Below are positions 43,350-53,501 of a DNA stretch of 64,000 nt, in pieces. Made by a program: the position numbers and the translations under genes. The stretch spans positions 62,001 to 126,000 of the forward strand of contig NC_072893.1 of assembly GCF_027943255.1 (NCBI RefSeq), given 5' to 3'. How positions within the stretch are numbered: the first letter of the stretch is position 1; each line of letters starts with the position of its first letter. The stretch is from Anastrepha obliqua. Lineage: Eukaryota; Arthropoda; Insecta; Diptera; Tephritidae. The notes below the pieces were generated by a model. That model ran no database searches. It was not told the origin of the DNA and saw only the letters and a list, made by a program, of their open reading frames with translations.

Positions 43350-43651
43350 TCAATATTCCTCAGCGAAGCTTACGGCTCATGATTTTTTCTGGTTAGGGAT
43401 GGTAAAGACTAATTACGCTTCCAATGCTCCGATTTCAAGAACTCTGGGATAATTTAATTCGCTTTCAAATCATACTGGCCTAGATTTTTTTTCAACAAAG
43501 AACCACTTCAAATTGGTACTAAATGAATTGTTGAACTAAATTCTTAGTATTATCTAATAATGTTTCTTTGTAAGTTATAAGAAATGTTATCTTTTTTTCA
43601 CTCATCACAATTGAAACTAGTTAATTATAAGTTTAATTTAAAAAAAAAAAA

Positions 43652-43971
43652 ATAAAATAAAATAAATAATTGGCACGTACACTTCTGTTAGGTGTTTGGC
43701 CGAGCTCCTCCTCCTATTTGTGGCGTGCGTCTTGATGTTGTTCCACAAATGGAGGGACCTACAGTTTCAAGCCGACTCCGAAAGGCACATATTTTTATGA
43801 GGAGCTTTTTCATGGCAGAAATACACTCGGAGGTTTGCCATTGCCTGCCGAGGGGCGACCGCTATTAGAAAAATGTTTTTATTAATTTTGCTTTCACCGA
43901 GATTCGAACCAACGACCTCTCTGTGAATTCCGAATGGTAATCACGCACCAACCCATTCGGCTACGGCTTCT
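43652..43971 (-). mobile_element. tRNA-derived SINE, near-complete copy
   Basis: Read on the minus strand, the element starts GAAGCCGTAGCCGAATGGGT (A box) and has GGTTCGAATCTCGG (B box). It continues with CTCGGCAGGCAATGGCAAA, a GGTCCCTCCATTTGTGGAAC block and GGAGGAGGAGCTCGGCCAAA. It ends GTACGTGCCAATTA before a T/TTA-rich tail. About 300 bp plus tail. RNA polymerase III transcription is inferred from the boxes. It is inserted in the Jockey-like 3' UTR; a short TTTAATTT flanks both sides and could be a target duplication, though this is weak in AT-rich DNA. Confidence 0.85.
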
Positions 43972-44060
43972 GAATTTTAATTTTACTTTTATTAAATTAT
44001 TTATCTGTATTCTGACTAATACTGTATTTTTTAGACTATTAATTGAATAAATAAATAAAT

Positions 44061-44200
44061 ATTCTCAGCAGAACATAAAGTTGGTGAACCAGCTTCTTGA
44101 AATTTTTTCACCAACCATTGAATTGTTGCCTCATTTGGACGATTATTCTCACCAAAAAAAAAAAAAAACGCGAATTTCGCGATATGTTGTTCTTAAAGAT
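44061..44200 (-). pseudogene. DDE transposase fossil 1, N-terminal piece
   Basis: The minus strand translates to GENNRPNEATIQWLVKKFQE followed by AGSPTLCSAE. This matches the N-terminal helix-turn-helix region of the same DDE transposase family, where intact copies have an RPTEATIRRLVTKFEETGSV-like stretch. The reading frame stops exactly at the poly(AATA) tail of the Jockey-like LINE. The C-terminal part is 1.4 kb away at 42,250-42,650. Confidence 0.7.
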
Positions 44201-44384
44201 GGACCATTTTTATAATAAGTTTCAATAATTTGAATCGAGTAAAATTATAAATGTGTTTACTTGACAAATGTCAAAATATGGCAGAATTAGAAATGAAAAG
44301 CTAAATTAAAAAATAATTATTAATGATATAATTTTATTTCAACAACTATTACAAAGAGACAAATGCGAGACACTTATTTCATCT

Positions 44385-45175
44385 GAATGTTGACCATTAC
44401 GTAGGATACACTCTTAGAATCTGGCTTCCATACTTTGTGCTACTTGATGGATACGTTATGTCGGGATGCCATTAACCTCGCGAACGATATTTTCTTTTGG
44501 TGTTGAGATGGTCGCTGAGTTTTTTCATATACTTTTCTTTTGAGGTACTCGCACAAAAAAAGTCCATATGGGTAAGATCGAGGACTAGGACATGTCTCCG
44601 AAACGGCTTATCAGTCTATTAGGGAGGAAATCACGCAGTATCGCAATGGTCTCTCTGGCCGTGTGGGACGTGGGGACATCTTCCTGAAACCATTTGCATG
44701 TCTCTCTCATTATTGGTAGAAAATAATCATTCAGCATGCACCGATAGAAGACATCGTCCGCAGAAATTGCCTGCCCTCGATAATTTTCAAAAAAAAAAAT
44801 GGTCTAATTAGTATACTGCTCGACAATGCACACCAAACTGTCACTTTAGGACTGCGAAGTGGCTGCTGCTGTATTAATAGTGAGTTCTGTCCTTTGGGTT
44901 ACCAATAACGGTAATTTTGCTTATTTGTACGTTCATTTAAATGAAAACATAGTGTTTACCGTACAAATCGGTCCAACATTGTATAGCAGACATTTTTACG
45001 CAAATTGTAATTGTTAGACTTAAGCGCTTTGATTTGAATTCCATGAAGTCCATGATGCTTCCTCAATATTTCATGCACAATAGTTTTTAGAGGTCCCAGA
45101 CCAGCCGTTCTATTGTGCACGGACTTACGCGATTAACATGCAAACTTTTAGCGACGAGTTTAAAGTACTATTTGA
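44385..45175 (-). pseudogene. DDE transposase fossil 2 (IS630/Tc1-mariner-like)
   Basis: A second, more complete relic of the same family. Minus-strand pieces in order are IERLVWDL near 45,110, the stretch GKHYVFI, NPK and VTVWC-equivalent remnants, VFYRCMLNDYFLPIMRETCK, WFQEDVPTSHTARETIAILR, DFLPNRLISRFGDM, and YPYGLFLCEYLKRKVY near 44,560. WFQED keeps the second catalytic Asp, but the QDGA context has become EDVP. The family's NWPPRSCDLTPLDFFLWG region is shortened by a deletion. Stops and frameshifts show it is inactive. The end of the coding region is near 44,385 and the terminal repeats are not identifiable. Confidence 0.75.
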
Positions 45176-45179
45176 TAAC

Positions 45180-45770
45180 TCCACTGTTTACGGTTTGGCC
45201 CTTATAAGATTACTGCACAATTCTTGTATTTATTTATAGTGCTTCAATTTGATTTGGTAATTTGTTTAACGCACCGATGTATTATTTCATACCACACTGG
45301 ATCGGACTAGATAATTCATAAATTTCTGGAGTAATATTCTAGGGAAGTAAAGAGTAAAGTCTAAGGAATAACAATATTTATATGGCATAATTTATTTAGT
45401 AAAATGTTTCAAAATAGAAAGTTAAAAACAGTTGCAGCAATGAAAGTAGAGTACCCTACCACCGTCCGCGAGAGCCAGGAGCAAGCTTGATTGATGACAA
45501 AACCAACGTAGCTTTGCTTCTCCTATACGCCGCCAACTATTATTATATTTCAATCATCGGTTTATAGTGCTTCATGTGCTGGCAGTGCTTCATGTACCAA
45601 ACTTGGAGCCATGAAGCAGGACTGTCCGATGTGTGCAGCGATGCCAACTGGATCTCGGGGTATTCAAATAGGTCCCGAAACGAGCGATGAGCGTCTATGC
45701 GTCTGTCAAGCAGCGGTATTACTCTGTTTCACCCGTCATAGAGGTGCGTATATATAAATAATTTAAAGTA
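45180..45770. other. Unassigned spacer
   Basis: No gene or known element recognised. GTGCTTCATGT occurs twice within 25 bp near 45,570-45,595. The stretch 45,430-45,560 is less AT-rich than its surroundings and could belong to an unrecognised repeat, but I cannot support this from one copy. Confidence 0.5.
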
Positions 45771-46095
45771 CGGCGGCCACCGCAGCCGAATGGGATGGTG
45801 CGTGACTACTATTCGGAATTCATAGAGAGAACGTAGGATCGAATCTCGGTGAAACACCAAAATTAAGAAAAATATTTTTCTAATAGCGGTCACCCCTCGG
45901 CAGGCAATAGCAAAGCTCCGATTGCATTTCTGCCATGAAAAAGCTCCTCATAAAAATATCTGCCGTTCGGAGTCGGCTTGAAACTATAGGTCCCTCCATT
46001 TGTGGAACAACATCAAGACGCACACCACAAATAGGAGGAGGAGCTCCGCCAAACACCCAGAAAGGGAGTACGCGCCAATTATGTATATATATAGT
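45771..46095 (+). mobile_element. tRNA-derived SINE, near-complete copy
   Basis: Plus-strand copy with A-box GCAGCCGAATGGGATGG at about 45,782 and a degenerate B box GGATCGAATCTCGG at 45,837. The body blocks CCCTCGGCAGGCAATAGCAA, GGTCCCTCCATTTGTGGAAC and AATAGGAGGAGGAGCTC are present. The 3' end is GTACGCGCCAATTATGTA with a short AT tail. The B box has changed from GGTTCGA to GGATCGA, so this copy is probably transcriptionally weak. A short methionine-initiated frame inside the body is coincidental. Confidence 0.85.
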
Positions 46096-46914
46096 TTTTT
46101 ATACCCGTCGGGCGGAATATATAAACGTTGATGTAGACATTTACAATGCAATGAGGGGAATGGATTTGCCATGTATGGCAACTGTTCTTTATTAGCTTCT
46201 TTATAAAACTTCAAAACAATTTTTTTAGGCTACTGAAAAATCCTTAAGAATATAATTTTGAAAATTTCTCGCTCGATGAATTTTCACTCATTTTATTTTC
46301 GTCTTTAAATATATGTACACATACTTATACATGAGAATACAACTTTGCAACTTCAAAGCATTGAAATCGCGTTTTTTACTGGCTACTTTTGCGATGAATT
46401 CAAGCGTTTAATCGAAAAAATATGTTGGAAAATTGCCTTTCAACGAATTCAAACGACTAGCACAAATACGCTTTTGGTTTGAAATTTATCTAAAGATGCG
46501 CTGGTAGTGCAATACATGAGTAAAAATATTATGAAGCGCTCATAAAAGTTCCATTTTTCTCAACTTTTAAGCCGGACGTCCGCTGGGAAAACTTGTTGAA
46601 TTGTTGTTGGTTGTCTGCGGCGGAATAGTTTATTCAGTGAATCTTTTCGTATGAGTTTTTTTACGTATCGAAATAAAATTATGTATAACTGTGAAAGGAA
46701 CGTTTTTAACTTTTTTTCAAGCATTAAAAACCCATTTTCCGCAAACCTAGGACTCGCTAAGTTTTAAAAATATGTTGAAAGTTAATAAATATAGATTGAG
46801 AGAGGATATGGTGGAGTGCTTAGTAAGAAATAGGCAAGGGAAAGTCTTGAGAATAAAAACAAAACTGTATGAGCTGACATGGTGTTTAGTTAGCACAGTT
46901 GATAAATAATATGT
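46096..46914. other. AT-rich DNA, nothing recognised
   Basis: No coding signature or repeat recognised on either strand. Short ATATGTACACATACT runs occur near 46,310. Confidence 0.55.
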
Positions 46915-47195
46915 ATATAAAACGAGCTATCCGTTTCCCGGCATTGCTCGGACGTACTACATAAAAAATTAAAATTGCGAATGCGAGTGGAATGGGAAAC
47001 TGTAGGCACTTAAATTCAAATGGCAAATCAAAAGAAATATATTTTGCCTGCAATACATCTTCTCCATTGAATTGTCTATTCAAATTTTTCGCTTCATTCT
47101 TTAATTTAATTGTCCTGTCAGCGTTATTCTTGGCTCTCATTATTTCTCGCAATTCTAGTGTATTCTGTTGGTTTTTCCATGTATTGCGACATTAG
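46915..47195 (-). pseudogene. Helitron helicase C-terminal fossil with possible 3' end
   Basis: The minus strand encodes FNGEDVLQAKYISFDLPFEF followed by KCLQFPIPLAFAI. This matches the final helicase motifs of Helitron/PIF1-type proteins, where intact elements have a KGEDVLIPRIP, LPFEFKRLQFPV and LAFAMTINKSQGQS order. The sequence diverges right after LAFAI, before the Walker-independent NKSQGQS motif. About 40 bp further on is CCGAGCAATGCCGGG and then GGATAGCTCG, resembling a degraded Helitron 3' terminus (GC-rich hairpin then CTAG-like end). Only about 90 codons remain. The plus-strand frame over the same bases is an antisense shadow. Confidence 0.65.
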
Positions 47196-47882
47196 CATTC
47201 AATAAATATTATTTTACCTCTCTTGAATAACTTTGTTTTGTCAACGATAATTAACCTCAAATTATCTGGGGTTTTTGTTAACAGTGTCCACCAAAAATCA
47301 AAACGATATATGAAAGTATGATGAATTAGTTCGAAAAATTGGATACAAATAAAACAATAAATACTTATATGTATTTAAAAATATATAAAAATAAATTAAA
47401 GTAAGCTAAACTATTAATTGAGTATGAACAGGATGTAATACAAAAATTACCCCAATATAAGTAATGTCTGGATAACAAGGATCAAACTATGTTGAAAACA
47501 ATGAATGCGTCATTTTTTTCATAATAACTCAGCTATTATGGTAAATATGCATATTTTAAATAATTTTCTAATAAACAGTAAGTTTTAAGTTTTAAATTTT
47601 TACTTTTAACCTTAAATTTTAAGGGAGTGATTAGTAGTAATAGATTTATATATTAGAAATAAGATTAGCGTAGCAAATACCCTAAGTAATTAATAGTTAA
47701 TAATTAGAATATTTAAGAAGATTTCTGGTAAAAGATTAAGAATGATCTATTACAGTGACCCTTAGCTTTTTATCTATGAGACTTAATAAATAACGCTTTT
47801 AATTTAAGTAAATAAATAATATTCAGTTGCTACGTCTTAATAAAACTGGATCCGCTAAGTGGCGCTTTAGTCGAAATATATA
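47196..47882. other. AT-rich DNA, nothing recognised
   Basis: Very AT-rich with repeated TTTTAAGTTTTAAATTTTTA-like runs near 47,580-47,630. No gene or element could be supported. Confidence 0.55.
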
Positions 47883-47945
47883 AAATTGGCTCTTACACCC
47901 TGTGTTGTTTGGCTCCTTTTCCTATTTGCGGTGTGACTCTTTCGC
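47883..47945 (-). mobile_element. Degraded SINE 3' fragment
   Basis: AATTGGCTCTTACACCCTGT and TGTTTGGCTCC..CCTATTTGCGGTGTG correspond to the reverse complement of the 3' end of the SINE family (GGAGGAGCTCGGCCAAACAC then GTACGCGCCAATT). About 60 bp survive with many substitutions. Confidence 0.6.
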
Positions 47946-47964
47946 CATTTCAGTCAAGGTCATA

Positions 47965-48309
47965 TTAATGTTTTATTCCTAAGCTTTTCTGAACTAATTT
48001 TACTTTAATTTTACACTGCTGCGAACATATTTTTGTAATTATTACGGATATTAGTTCTTTCTTGAGTTTTCTTTTATTATGCTTAAAACATTTTCTTTCT
48101 AGAGAAATCCTATTACATTGATCACTCTCACTAATATTATCAAATTCAATTAGTTCAGAATCTGATGTGTTTTGGTTTGATATATAACATTTTATACTAT
48201 TGACTGAATTGGTCCATAAGGTAGTAGTCTGGTAACTTATTTTGAAAATTTCGAATTTCGGTTTTTTACATATTTTGAAAGTGCGATATATTGGTAATAT
48301 ACTGTACAA
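47965..48309 (-). CDS. Possible small hypothetical protein (114 aa), doubtful
   Basis: An ATG-initiated minus-strand frame of 114 codons. The product is basic, lysine/isoleucine/serine-rich, with an acidic middle (SDSELIEFDNISESD) and a basic tail, and has no signal peptide, membrane segment or domain I recognise. No promoter, splice or poly(A) context supports it and the region is AT-rich with transposon debris on both sides. It could be chance or part of an unrecognised element. Confidence 0.2.
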   Translation of the reverse strand: MYSILPIYRTFKICKKPKFEIFKISYQTTTLWTNSVNSIKCYISNQNTSDSELIEFDNISESDQCNRISLERKCFKHNKRKLKKELISVIITKICSQQCKIKVKLVQKSLGIKH

Positions 48310-48506
48310 ATTTTTAGACCGAAATTCGAAATATTGACGAAATTATAGCACATACATGAGAGCGGCTCGTACTTGCGCGGCTCAATTGCTAAAACTTTAA
48401 ACGCGTTTTTCTCAAAAAAACGTTTTTCCGGATGGCCGTCGTGAAAACAAATTTTCTATCTAACGGATTGAGCTGAAATTGATATATGTTTTTCTACACA
48501 TCAATA

Positions 48507-48655
48507 GTTCTGGCGGGTAGTAGATTTAATTTATTTCGTCCCTAACTTTCCATTTTATAGTCCGATTCCCACTTTAAAAAATTGCAATTTTCTCACGAAG
48601 TCCGCCATTTTGTTATTTTTTGTCAAAATCATTTGATCTTACTACCCGCCAGAAC
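48507..48655. repeat. Inverted repeat, 18/19-bp arms
   Basis: GTTCTGGCGGGTAGTAGA at 48,507 is repeated in inverted orientation as TCTTACTACCCGCCAGAAC at 48,637-48,655, with one extra base. The arms are GC-rich in an AT-rich region and enclose about 112 bp. This could be a small hairpin or MITE-like unit. No target duplication is evident. Confidence 0.7.
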
Positions 48656-48659
48656 GACA

Positions 48660-50195
48660 AGCACACTGATTAATAACGAATTTGTTTTTTCTGTTTCAGA
48701 TGACCACAAGTGACGAAATCAAGCCGGCCAGCCACTGTACCTCTTTTTTTTTGCCGCTTGCTGCAGTGTACAAAAATAGTATCAAAACATTAAAAAAAAA
48801 AAAATTTTTTGTACACCTTCTGATACCTTTAATAACCGATTGAATTTTATTTTCCCTTCCAAAAAATGTCCCAAACATGGCCTCAAAAAACGTGTAAGTT
48901 ACCAGTTAAGCCATCACCATTTATTTTCACCGAATACTAATGCGAAAGTTAGCAAAACATTATTTTGCGAGCCTTTACCTCCATATGTATGTTGGCTGTA
49001 GTCATGTGTAATAAATAAAACGAATAATGTGAAATAATTCATAAATATGTATATGTATATGTATGTATATGGATTTAGTAATCAAGTGATCGCTGTGTGC
49101 TCAAAGTGAGGTACTTTATGATATTAAAATTCCGATGAAACAATACTCGTACACCTGCTGTTTAAGAATATCTATCACGACATTATTCTGAATAGCATTT
49201 CCATAATTTCTTCATCGCAAAACTTTAGGAAGAATTCAAACGGTGTTTTTTCAACTGAAAATCAACTAAGTCGACAATAAGCAAAAAAAAAATATATATA
49301 TATATATTATCATAGATTCAACGATTTTTTGCCGTGTTTCAGCTGCTGGCGGAACACGTCTGGTTTTTTTCTAGTCTGCAGTATGCTTAGTGTTTTTTTA
49401 GAATAAGATGGTCCATTTTCAAGTGTTCAAGCTGATCATATGGCGGAGACGCAAAATCTATCACATCTGATTAATGTTTGACTTCTAATTCTCCTCATAT
49501 ATCCATGGAACTTCTGTTATCAACTCTTTATCACCAATTAGTTCTTTAGCATTTACTGTCCCAACACCTACTGTTGGAATGTATACTTGTCCTAACTATT
49601 ATAGTACGCCTACGATTTCTTCTCTTTTACATTTACCGTGTAGCAAAACACACCTACTATTTTCTTATAAAAATATGGTAATACTATGGCAAAATCCATA
49701 TAAGGCAAAGTTTCAAACTTTGTATACATTTTTTTAGACTTCCATCAAAACTTCTCATTTCTTAACATGGATTTTTATGATTTTTCTAGGTATACAGTTT
49801 CATAGTTAATTGAATTTTAATAACACAAAATGTAAGTTTCAAGTGATTGCAAAGTACAAGATTACAAGATTTTTGGTGATTTTTTAATGACAGTGTTAGG
49901 CTTTTTATTTCATATAAAAATATTTGAGAGCGTAGCTGAAATTTCAACAAGAAGATGTGAAATTATACGCAATTTTTAAAAATGGAATTATAACAACCTG
50001 AACAGGTCTCGATAGAATTTTTTCAGTTGCTTGGGAAGAATGCAATCCAGAGATCGGACCAAACCCGGGGAATAATCATTACTTGAATAAATTTCGTAAC
50101 ACTAACTATAGAAACTTAACTCTCACAGTGCCAAGAGCCAGAGCCATAGGCTCTTCGGCAAGTCATAGGCGGTTCTCACCAATATTAGTACATAT
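48660..50195. other. AT-rich DNA with microsatellite, nothing coding
   Basis: No recognisable gene or transposon. An (AT)n run lies at about 49,290-49,308, and TATGTATATG repeats lie near 49,045-49,070. Short reading frames are low-complexity. Confidence 0.55.
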
Positions 50196-50201
50196 ATTCA
50201 C

Positions 50202-50309
50202 ATCTATACCTTTTCAACTTCAAATTGGGACTAAACAATTTCAAATTGGGAATAAACACATTCAAATTGGGACTAAACAATTTCAAATTGGGAATAAACA
50301 ATTTCAACT
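50202..50309 (+). repeat. Left arm, 21-bp subrepeats
   Basis: Four full 21-bp units starting TTCAAATTGGGA, preceded by TACCTTTTCAACTTCAAATT. Alternation of C and A after GGGA gives a 42-bp two-unit pattern. Confidence 0.9.
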
Positions 50310-50749
50310 TTAGTAATAAGAATTTTAAGTTGGAATTTAGCATTTTAAGTAGAAATTAAGCATTTTTAAATTGATTCAAATTTGAAGTTATTTATTGTAA
50401 CATACTAAACATTATAAATCATCATAACAAGTAACACAACTAATAATTGAAAAGGTATATATATGTATATAATAACACAACAAATTAAATTGATTAATAC
50501 AAATAATTATTACATATGATTAAAAAGACATGTCATTCATATTTAACGCATCTGGTATAAATCTTTGGACATGGGCGACATATTTGGCACAAGTAGTTAC
50601 ATTTAATTTTTTTAATGTAAGCCGGTGTCATATTAATTAATAAAATATGAATAAAATAAGAAAAACAAAATTCAATAAAAATATCGGTTTTATGCACAGC
50701 ATTCTTTATTTATTTAATTACAATCCTTATGACTAAAGTTTAAAAGACA

Positions 50750-50899
50750 TTCAAATTGTTTATTCCCAATTTGAATGTGTTTATTCCCAATTTGAAATTG
50801 TTTAGTCCCAATTTGAATGTGTTTATTCCCAATTTGAAGTTGTTTAGTCCCAATTTGAAGTTGTTTAGTCCCAATTTGAAGTTGAAAAGGTATAGAGAT
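50750..50899 (-). repeat. Right arm, inverted 21-bp subrepeats
   Basis: Inverted complement of the left arm with two or more additional units. The outer end GAAAAGGTATAGAGAT mirrors the left outer end ATCTATACCTTTTC with a two-base difference. Confidence 0.9.
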
Positions 50900-50900
50900 A

Positions 50901-51829
50901 CCAGGTTCAGTTTTTTTTAAAACAGTAACAATTTTCTACTTTTTTTTCAACAATATAAGTGAATTATATTGTATGTACATATCCAGAGGTAACTTTTATC
51001 TTTTGTGCAATGTGCATGCAATAAAATTATATTTATTCCCTACAGTATTAATCAAGTCGATGCTTTTGTGACTACCAGCATATTTACATCAAGTGCTACT
51101 TAAAGTTTTAATTGTTTGTATTTTGAAGCGCTTAACTTAACTCTCGCCTCTCGGCCAAATTGTTTTTAAATTGAGGGTTTTGTGGCATCCAACTCGTTTA
51201 TACCTGTACAAAATGAGTTGGCGAGCCCATGATTATTATACGTTTAAACGCTTATACATATTTCTGTACATATGTATGGAAAGTGTCAAAGCTGCTACAC
51301 TTTGCTTTTTCTTCGAATAGCCGCATCGATTAGGAATTTTAGCGCTCATTGTCCAAGTATCTTCCTGCGTACTATATTTACCCGTGTACACAATAGGACC
51401 CTTAAGGCCATCGTTGGCGGTCAAATCACCATGTAAAAAATTTCACAAATTATCAACAAATTAAACATTTCGCCCGAAATTGTAAACGGTTGCGTGCTAC
51501 TCTGTCATTGACTGTCAAAGTTATCTTCTAAGATACTACTTGCAGTGTTAACGACTTTAAATACAGCCGCAGTTGTTAAAATTGGTTGCTTAATGCTTAA
51601 CTAAAAAGATGTGTTAAGAAGAATGCAGAATATAATGGTGTATAGTATATGTACATTAAGGTGTCACGTACATGTATGAAGAATTTTTTGTACAGATCGC
51701 GAAGAAAGGAAATAAAATATAGCATTTCTTATTATTTTCACGGCTTTACCTAGCTTGGAAGTTTTGTAAATTTTACCTTTAGGCTAATCTCTACGCCTAA
51801 AATAATTGATAAAGTATCTCAAAAGGTAT
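50901..51829. other. AT-rich DNA, nothing recognised
   Basis: No coding, RNA or transposon signature that I can support. The short minus-strand frame at 51,236-51,424 has no recognisable features. Confidence 0.5.
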
Positions 51830-53500
51830 TTTTTTTTATTGAAATTAGGCCAGATTCTTTCAGAGAGCCCGATGGATTTTATTCGTCGCTCATGAAAACC
51901 CATTTTCTGAGTAGCAGGTTATCTGACTAGAATAGTTTATAGCATCATGGGTGGAGACTGTGAGTCAGTAACGTTTTCTTTAGAATATTTTGGTGAGCTT
52001 AAATAAGGAGCTTCTGCAGGCTCTTGTAAGAGTTTTAGAGGCCTGTCCGGATTTTGCTAATGTACTCACTCTTTGGGGGAAAGCCAGTGCAGCATTCAAT
52101 CCCAAATCGAGGAAAGATGACTATGAGTTTGAAAAAAGCTTCAGACCGATAAGTCTGATATTCTTCATGCTGAAGAGCCTGTAGCGTACGTTTGAAAAGT
52201 ACATAAGATGAAAGGTTTTTGTGAGCACCTCTTAGTGTTCACCAACAATCACACCCAAGCGGAAAGTCCTGCGAATCAGGTCTACATTACCTTGTGAAAA
52301 GGTAGAAGTGGAGATTGAAACAGGCAAGTGCACAAGAAAGTGGAATCACTTCATGCTATTTATAAAATTGTTAACTGTAGAGGAGAAAACCGGCCTTTAT
52401 ACCATGGCCGAGATGGGGAAAAGTATCCATCGGGGTGGGAGTAGTGTCCTCCCTATTAATAGAAATACAGAACTTCATTTACCGTTTATCATCTGGAAAG
52501 TCCCTCAGAGAGGTTCTTACAAAGATACGGAGGACCTGACTAAAATTGATGAATAGTGCACTTGACAGGGTCTTGTTGTCAGTTCTTGCAAAACAACCCT
52601 GGTCTTGTTCATGCGGAAAAGGAATTTGGAAACTCTTAGTCTCTGCATAGGAAGCGTGAAACTAAGTATTTTTGTGGAAGGGAAATATTCAGGTGTATGT
52701 TTTTATAAAACATGGAAAATCAATGGGCCTAGCAACGGCTATAGATACCTTGATCAAAACCACGGTTTATATGTTAAACTAGAAGGGATAGAAAGGAGTG
52801 TGTGTCTAGGCATTACGGGCGCCATGAGTGCAGTGTCAGGATCGGCTCTTAATGCTTTGCTGGGTTTGCTGCTTGTGGACTTAGGACTTTAAGAAGAAGC
52901 AGTGAAAATGATGTATCGACTATATTTTTATGGATTGTGGCTTGACGATGGAAGTTCTAGACAGCGAGAGTTGCTCAAAAGGTTGTCATAGCAGTACTCT
53001 CTGTTTCTGGCACCTAATCACAAACTGATGCGTGGAATTTCTTTTGCCAGAAAGTATGCCGCTAATTTTCCTGCAAAGGAGCTGTGGAGAGATCCAGATA
53101 CTCTTGCGATGTTCGGTAAGAACTTTCTACATCGACAACTACAATATTGAAAATGCTTCAGACGCTTTACTACTTTAGGTATGATGAAAGTGGTCTTTCA
53201 ATTCGAACTCTTTTTAATACTTTAATTAGCAGATTGGAAAATTCGCTAAAGGTGGCGAGGAATCAAAATCAGCTGTGGTGTCAGCCAAGCTGCTTTATAG
53301 GCCTTAGAAATCGCTCGCATCTCTTCAAAATTCGCTAAGGAATGTAGTTGAAACTTAACTCAGTTACAAGGTGGAATGATTTTGAACTTACGTCGGTGCC
53401 GGGACACTGCAAGGCCATGAACTGGTCAATGAGTTCGCAAATTGTGTCTCCTTGGAGTGTTCAATTGGACCGAAACCAATTTTATGGTCAAGTATAATGG
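51830..53500 (+). pseudogene. Non-LTR retrotransposon fossil (RT plus RNase H; Loa/I-like)
   Basis: Plus-strand pieces, in order over three frames, match a LINE open reading frame 2. FRPISLIFFMLKSL (near 52,140) corresponds to the FRPISLTSFLLKTLE region; KVEVEIETGK and a degraded QGG/PL motif follow. MRKRNLETLSL and LSIFVEGKYSGV (52,610-52,700) match the stretch after YADD, and LEGIERSVCLGITGAMSA (52,780) matches the CLGITGA C-terminal RT signature. Then comes an RNase H region with SQAAL, ALEIA, SSKFAKEC and SVPGH (53,270-53,400). The RNase H domain and CLGITGA motif favour the Loa/I group over Jockey. Dozens of stops and frameshifts make it long dead. The 5' boundary is uncertain. A truncated SINE abuts the 3' side. 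Confidence 0.7.
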
Positions 53501-53501
53501 A

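Larger units (their letters stand above)
42725..44060 (+). pseudogene. Jockey-superfamily LINE, 5'-truncated fossil
   Basis: The plus strand gives broken pieces of a non-LTR reverse transcriptase: YTDFSKIF (RT motif A) near 42,750, then RAIGFHSILLKWIKFYLSSR, DPYTLKLLYTSVV, LEYAVVIWRP, FVRYSLRSLNFTDLIPSYK and NIPQRSLR. The last four are typical of the C-terminus of Jockey-type elements. The core between motif A and the thumb, including YADD, is deleted. The 3' UTR ends at GAATAAATAAATAAATA about 44,060, just where transposase coding resumes on the other strand. A minus-strand SINE sits in the 3' UTR. The element is 5'-truncated, frameshifted and inactive. The left boundary is approximate. Confidence 0.75.
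50200..50900. mobile_element. Foldback-like element with subrepeat arms
   Basis: The left arm (50,202-50,309) starts ATCTATACCTTTTCAACTTC and then holds four to five 21-bp units of the form TTCAAATTGGGACTAAACAA, alternating GGGACTAAA and GGGAATAAA. The right arm (50,750-50,899) is the inverted counterpart with six to seven units and ends GAAGTTGAAAAGGTATAGAGAT. The spacer is about 440 bp, AT-rich, with a short minus-strand frame containing CNYLCQICRPC that is too short to call. Long inverted termini built of short tandem repeats are characteristic of foldback/Galileo-type DNA elements. No transposase is present, so it would be non-autonomous. The family is not identified. Confidence 0.7.

Noticed and set aside
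45935..46195. 86-codon ATG-initiated frame
   Set aside because: Lies within the SINE body and its tail; the same sequence in other SINE copies does not keep the frame.
46992..47195. 67-codon hydrophobic plus-strand frame
   Set aside because: Antisense shadow of the Helitron helicase fragment.
50083..50313. 76-codon frame with FQIGTKQ/NKQ repeats
   Set aside because: The repeated peptide is a translation of the 21-bp subrepeats in the foldback-like arm.
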